A stretch of 9,855 nucleotides of DNA from Gammaproteobacteria bacterium. GTDB taxonomy: Bacteria; Pseudomonadota; Gammaproteobacteria; Natronospirales; REEB76. The position numbers and the translations under genes are program-made. Below the pieces are notes generated by a model. That model was given only the letters and a program-made list of their open reading frames with translations. It had not been told where the DNA came from and searched no databases. The stretch lies in NCBI GenBank assembly GCA_028871235.1, contig JAGWNO010000073.1, positions 1 to 9,855 of the forward strand. Direction: 5' to 3'. This document shows, in pieces, positions 7,000 through 9,855 of this stretch; the first letter of the stretch is position 1; the number at the start of each line of letters is the position of its first letter.

Positions 7000-7116
7000 C
7001 AGGCTGTTGAAAATGGCCTGCTGGTCACATCCGGCTTTCCGATCGCCTCGTGCCAGGCCCGTGCGGCTCTTCCGAGCCGGATGGCGGCGTAGCGGGAGTG
7101 ATATCCATGCCCAGTA
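7000..7116. other. Convergent intergenic region with small palindromes
   Basis: This gap lies between the uppP stop and the asparaginase-like stop on the opposite strand. It holds an 11-base palindrome, AACAG-G-CTGTT, starting on the uppP stop codon (6998-7008) and followed by GAAAA. It also holds the hairpin listed separately at 7064-7079. I see no gene in it: the minus-strand sequence beyond the asparaginase-like stop has no room for a C-terminal asparaginase domain. Confidence 0.5.
7064..7079. terminator. Weak candidate bidirectional terminator hairpin
   Basis: A 6-base perfect stem, CGGCTC / GAGCCG, encloses a TTCC tetraloop between two convergent genes, where a shared terminator would be expected. 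Neither side has a T-tract, so intrinsic termination is doubtful. Confidence 0.3.
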
Positions 7117-7602
7117 TCAGACATCCTCGAAGCGGTTCTTATCACGGTTCTTGCGCACATGGAACGCATGGAACACACGGCCGTTCATGACTATGTACAC
7201 ACCCGGCTGCATGATCTGCACTGCGATCACCGCACTGCCGATGTTGAAGATTGCATCGCTGCCGCGGAAACGCGCCGGATTGAGCGCACCAGTGAGCACA
7301 ATGGTCTTACCGCTGACGCCATGAAGTGCAGTCGCGGTTTCGGTCATGGTATCGGTGCCATGGGTGATCAGCACATGCCGTTCTGCACAGTCATGCACGG
7401 CATCCCGTATCAACGCCCGGTCCGCATCGGTCATGTCCAGGCTGTCCTTGCGCATCAGCGAAGTGACGGCGAAGGAAAAGCCAACAGCTGTCTCCCTGAG
7501 AATATCGCCGATCTGCGGCTCGCCGACCTCGTACTCGCTCCTGGCATCGAAATAAATCTTGTCGATGGTGCCGCCGACGGTAAAAATGCGCAATCTGTCC
7601 AT
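7117..7602 (-). CDS. Single-domain asparaginase-like protein
   Basis: This protein of 161 residues corresponds to only the N-terminal, catalytic domain of bacterial L-asparaginases, which are usually 330-350 residues. Aligned to E. coli AnsB, the catalytic residues are in place. The nucleophile T12 lies in TVGGTIDK, Y24 in SEYEVG and S54 in DSLDMTD. T83-D84 lie in ITHGTDTM, and K99 in GKTIVLTGA. It ends where the linker to the C-terminal domain would begin, and a clean TGA follows. Short proteins of this kind are annotated in many proteobacteria as asparaginase domain-containing proteins, with no firm function that I know of. Full-size enzymes complete their active site with a C-terminal-domain residue from a neighbouring subunit, so activity on asparagine is uncertain. 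There is no signal peptide. It starts 23 bases after the patatin stop, probably in one transcript, behind a weak GGGCGGGG Shine-Dalgarno. Confidence 0.85.
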   Translation of the reverse strand: MDRLRIFTVGGTIDKIYFDARSEYEVGEPQIGDILRETAVGFSFAVTSLMRKDSLDMTDADRALIRDAVHDCAERHVLITHGTDTMTETATALHGVSGKTIVLTGALNPARFRGSDAIFNIGSAVIAVQIMQPGVYIVMNGRVFHAFHVRKNRDKNRFEDV

Positions 7603-7625
7603 ATCCCCGCCCTGTTAATCCGGTT

Positions 7626-9855
7626 TCAGTTGAGTGTGAACGGCAAACCTATATAAAGATAGAACGATTGGTTGCCTGATTGCGAGAAGCCGGTGCCGAA
7701 ATAAAGCGGTCCCAATACCGTATCGGCGCCAAGGAACAGCGCGCTGCCATACTGCAGGTGCCGGATGCTGATGCTCTGGGTGTTATCCCAGACATTGCCG
7801 CCTTCCAGGCTGACACCGAAATAGAAACCGTCACCCAGCACACTTGGAAGGCTGCCGAGACGGTGCAGGTAGATTGCATGCATCGAGAACAGTTGTTGAC
7901 CCCGCAGCTGCTGCTGGCGGAGGCCGGACAATGACAGGAAGCCGCCGAGGGTGAACTGGTCATAAAACGGTATGGTCGTATGCAATGAAGAACCGATATC
8001 GGTGGTGAGGATCAGGCTATGGGAATCACCGCCGAACACCTGCACTGCCATCAGCTCGGCCTTGTCGTAGCTGATATCACTGCCAAGACTGCCACGGGCA
8101 AAAAAGCTGTTCAAACGTAAGTAGGAGCCGGAGGTCGGGAACCCGGTGTCGCCCTCCAGGGTATCCACGCCTAACCGCAAGCGGATGCCCCCCAGGGTAT
8201 TACGATAGATCGGCAGCGAGGCCGCGCCTATACGCGGTTGTGATTCCACCTGACCGTAGGAAGGCCCGATGCGCAGCTCACCCACATCACCGAAATCCGC
8301 GCCGATATCAAAGCCGCCCCTGACCAGCCGTGTTCGATATTGCGCGATCAGGTTCTCGCCTGAGAATACATCAGCAGGGGTGTTCAGATATTCCGCCTGA
8401 GGTGCGATGAAGAACGTGCCGGAGTAACTGACTGGTTGATAGAGCTCCGTGTAAGCACGCCGGGTGCTGCCAATCTCGAATTCGTTGCGCCACTCAGCAC
8501 CCAGTTGATTGATTTCCGTGCGTGTGAAACCGAACAGGAATCCGTATTCGCTGCTGCCTTCCAGATCATCGGCGATGCGCAACCCGAATCGCAGGTAGTT
8601 CGGATGCCACGGTTTCTCCGCTACCGTGATGACCAGACCGGTGCTCGTGCCGGCGTGCGCAATAGATGCGTCGACGTGATTGAAATACCCGAGATGGTAA
8701 ATATTTTCCAGATCATGATCAATGCGTTTGAAGTCCCAGGGTGCATCGACGCGGGTAGTCATGTGGCGGCGGATCAGTGCCGAGGGAATGCGCCGGTTAC
8801 CCGTGATATCGATGAAATCCACGGTCTTGAGCAACTGCGGTACATAGCGATGCTCGTCGCGGTATCGTGCGTAGTCCTGTGCTGACAATTCCAGATCGTG
8901 CAGCGGCGCCAGCGCCTTGAGTGCCGCCTGCTTGCCGATCTTGATGGCCTGTCCCATGCGGTTAAAATCGGTTGCGGTGATGCTGCCCAAGTCGGGCTGC
9001 AGGAGCACATCATCCGCACCAAGGCTGGCAATCGAACTCTGCATGTTCTGATTGCCGAGAATCTTGACCACCTGCAGGGAGACGCCGACTATGTTGTTGA
9101 GGCTTTCTGAACCTGAAAGCGGCGTGCTCACATTCACCGCTATGATGATACCGGCACCCATCTGGCGTGCCACGTCAACCGGCAGGTTATCCACCAGGCC
9201 CCCATCGACCAGCAGGTGGTTATCGAATTCGACCGGCGTATATAGACCAGGCACCGACATGCTGGCACGCAGGGCACCCCCCAGGTTGCCATGATCCAGC
9301 ACCACCCGCTGGCCGGTGACGATATCGGTGGCCACCGCGCGGAACGGGATGGGTAATTTGCTGAAATCAGTGCCGGGTTCGGTAATCAGCGTCAGTACGT
9401 TCAGTATCCGCCCGGGATCGTTGCTGGTAATGATGCCCTGAGGAAAAAAGAACTTGCCGTTTTCGTAGCCGTATTCCAGCTGCAGCAGGTATTCAAGCTG
9501 ATACCGCTTTTCTTGATAAGTGAGCAGGCTGCGCGGCTGCTGGTTGGCCATGCTGGTCTGCACATCCGGGCGTTCCAGAATGTCCTGCAGTTCCCCAGAG
9601 GTGAAGCCGGATGCATATAAGCCGCCGACGATTGCGCCCATGCTGGTACCGGCAATGCAGTCCACGGGAATATGCAATTGTTCCAAGGCTTCCAGTACGC
9701 CCACATGGGCGGCGCCGCGCGCGCCACCGCCGCTCAATACCAGACAGATCCGCGGGCGCTGCGATGGTGGCGTGTCACCTGCGACAGAAGTACCCGCTCG
9801 CGCAACCGAACAGCATAGCCACGTCCCCAGCAGCAGCCAGGCGACCGATTTTGAC
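7626..9855 (-). CDS. Patatin-like outer-membrane phospholipase, PlpD/type Vd-like (5'-truncated)
   Basis: This is a predicted outer-membrane protein with a patatin lipase joined to a transport barrel, as in Pseudomonas PlpD (type Vd secretion). At least 742 residues are visible. The frame is open to base 9855 and the initiator lies just outside. The visible N-terminus is a signal peptide (KS, then a hydrophobic run, then VARA before GTS). The patatin domain follows: oxyanion loop SGGGARG (visible 41-47), GTSMG with nucleophile S71, and DGG with catalytic D217. A POTRA-like segment covers about visible 345-415 (DFIDITGNRRIPSALIRRH ... VAEKPW). The remaining roughly 325 residues look like a BamA/D15-type beta-barrel of alternating aromatic strands, ending FYLYIGLPFTLN. 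A TTG at 9737 could mimic a start, but it falls inside the patatin fold. Whether the patatin part is released or stays cell-attached cannot be told. Confidence 0.92.
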   Translation of the reverse strand, partial: SKSVAWLLLGTWLCCSVARAGTSVAGDTPPSQRPRICLVLSGGGARGAAHVGVLEALEQLHIPVDCIAGTSMGAIVGGLYASGFTSGELQDILERPDVQTSMANQQPRSLLTYQEKRYQLEYLLQLEYGYENGKFFFPQGIITSNDPGRILNVLTLITEPGTDFSKLPIPFRAVATDIVTGQRVVLDHGNLGGALRASMSVPGLYTPVEFDNHLLVDGGLVDNLPVDVARQMGAGIIIAVNVSTPLSGSESLNNIVGVSLQVVKILGNQNMQSSIASLGADDVLLQPDLGSITATDFNRMGQAIKIGKQAALKALAPLHDLELSAQDYARYRDEHRYVPQLLKTVDFIDITGNRRIPSALIRRHMTTRVDAPWDFKRIDHDLENIYHLGYFNHVDASIAHAGTSTGLVITVAEKPWHPNYLRFGLRIADDLEGSSEYGFLFGFTRTEINQLGAEWRNEFEIGSTRRAYTELYQPVSYSGTFFIAPQAEYLNTPADVFSGENLIAQYRTRLVRGGFDIGADFGDVGELRIGPSYGQVESQPRIGAASLPIYRNTLGGIRLRLGVDTLEGDTGFPTSGSYLRLNSFFARGSLGSDISYDKAELMAVQVFGGDSHSLILTTDIGSSLHTTIPFYDQFTLGGFLSLSGLRQQQLRGQQLFSMHAIYLHRLGSLPSVLGDGFYFGVSLEGGNVWDNTQSISIRHLQYGSALFLGADTVLGPLYFGTGFSQSGNQSFYLYIGLPFTLN

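Noticed and set aside
6996..7178. Short 60-codon minus-strand frame in the uppP/asparaginase gap as an insertion-sequence remnant
   Set aside because: It overlaps the asparaginase-like gene in another frame, and I could not match it to any transposase motif. The palindromes there are reported only as a low-interest observation.
9735..9737. TTG as the start of the patatin gene
   Set aside because: The frame continues upstream through the RICLVLSGGG strand and a clear signal peptide to the window edge, so the TTG is an internal leucine.

Overview
The window is ordinary-looking chromosomal DNA, fairly GC-rich by eye, and densely coded on both strands. It most likely comes from a gammaproteobacterium. 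The main reason is the head-to-head icd/rluE pair, which is also found in Escherichia coli. A class II DAHP synthase, an UppP of the proteobacterial SSLGH type and a PlpD-like outer-membrane patatin fit this placement. No tRNA, rRNA, CRISPR array, phage gene or intact insertion sequence was seen.

Layout, left to right. Positions 1-1191 (-) hold NADP-type isocitrate dehydrogenase, whose C-terminus is cut by the left edge. A 100-base divergent gap follows, then rluE (+, about 1292-1855), a 23S rRNA pseudouridine synthase. Its stop codon overlaps tail-to-tail with the stop of a class II DAHP synthase (-, 1852-3216), the first enzyme of the shikimate pathway. A 171-base divergent gap separates that gene from a two-gene + strand operon. 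The operon encodes a saccharopine dehydrogenase-family protein (3388-4545) and an ALDH7/antiquitin-type aminoadipate-semialdehyde dehydrogenase (4556-6088). Together they make a plausible lysine-to-2-aminoadipate catabolic module, although no lysine-ketoglutarate reductase is visible. After a short gap with a strong GC hairpin comes uppP (+, 6163-6999), for undecaprenyl-diphosphate phosphatase. It converges on a minus-strand pair: a signal-peptide-bearing patatin-POTRA-beta-barrel protein (7626 to the right edge, N-terminus just cut) and, 23 bases downstream, a 161-residue single-domain asparaginase-like protein (7117-7602).

The genes cover unrelated cell functions: TCA cycle, ribosome modification, aromatic biosynthesis, lysine catabolism, cell-wall lipid carrier recycling and an outer-membrane lipase. 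I see no convincing undescribed system. The points most worth checking are the altered NADP-phosphate pocket of the isocitrate dehydrogenase, the patatin/short-asparaginase pairing, and the lysine module without its usual first enzyme. All stretches without a gene are shorter than 300 bases and are described as features.
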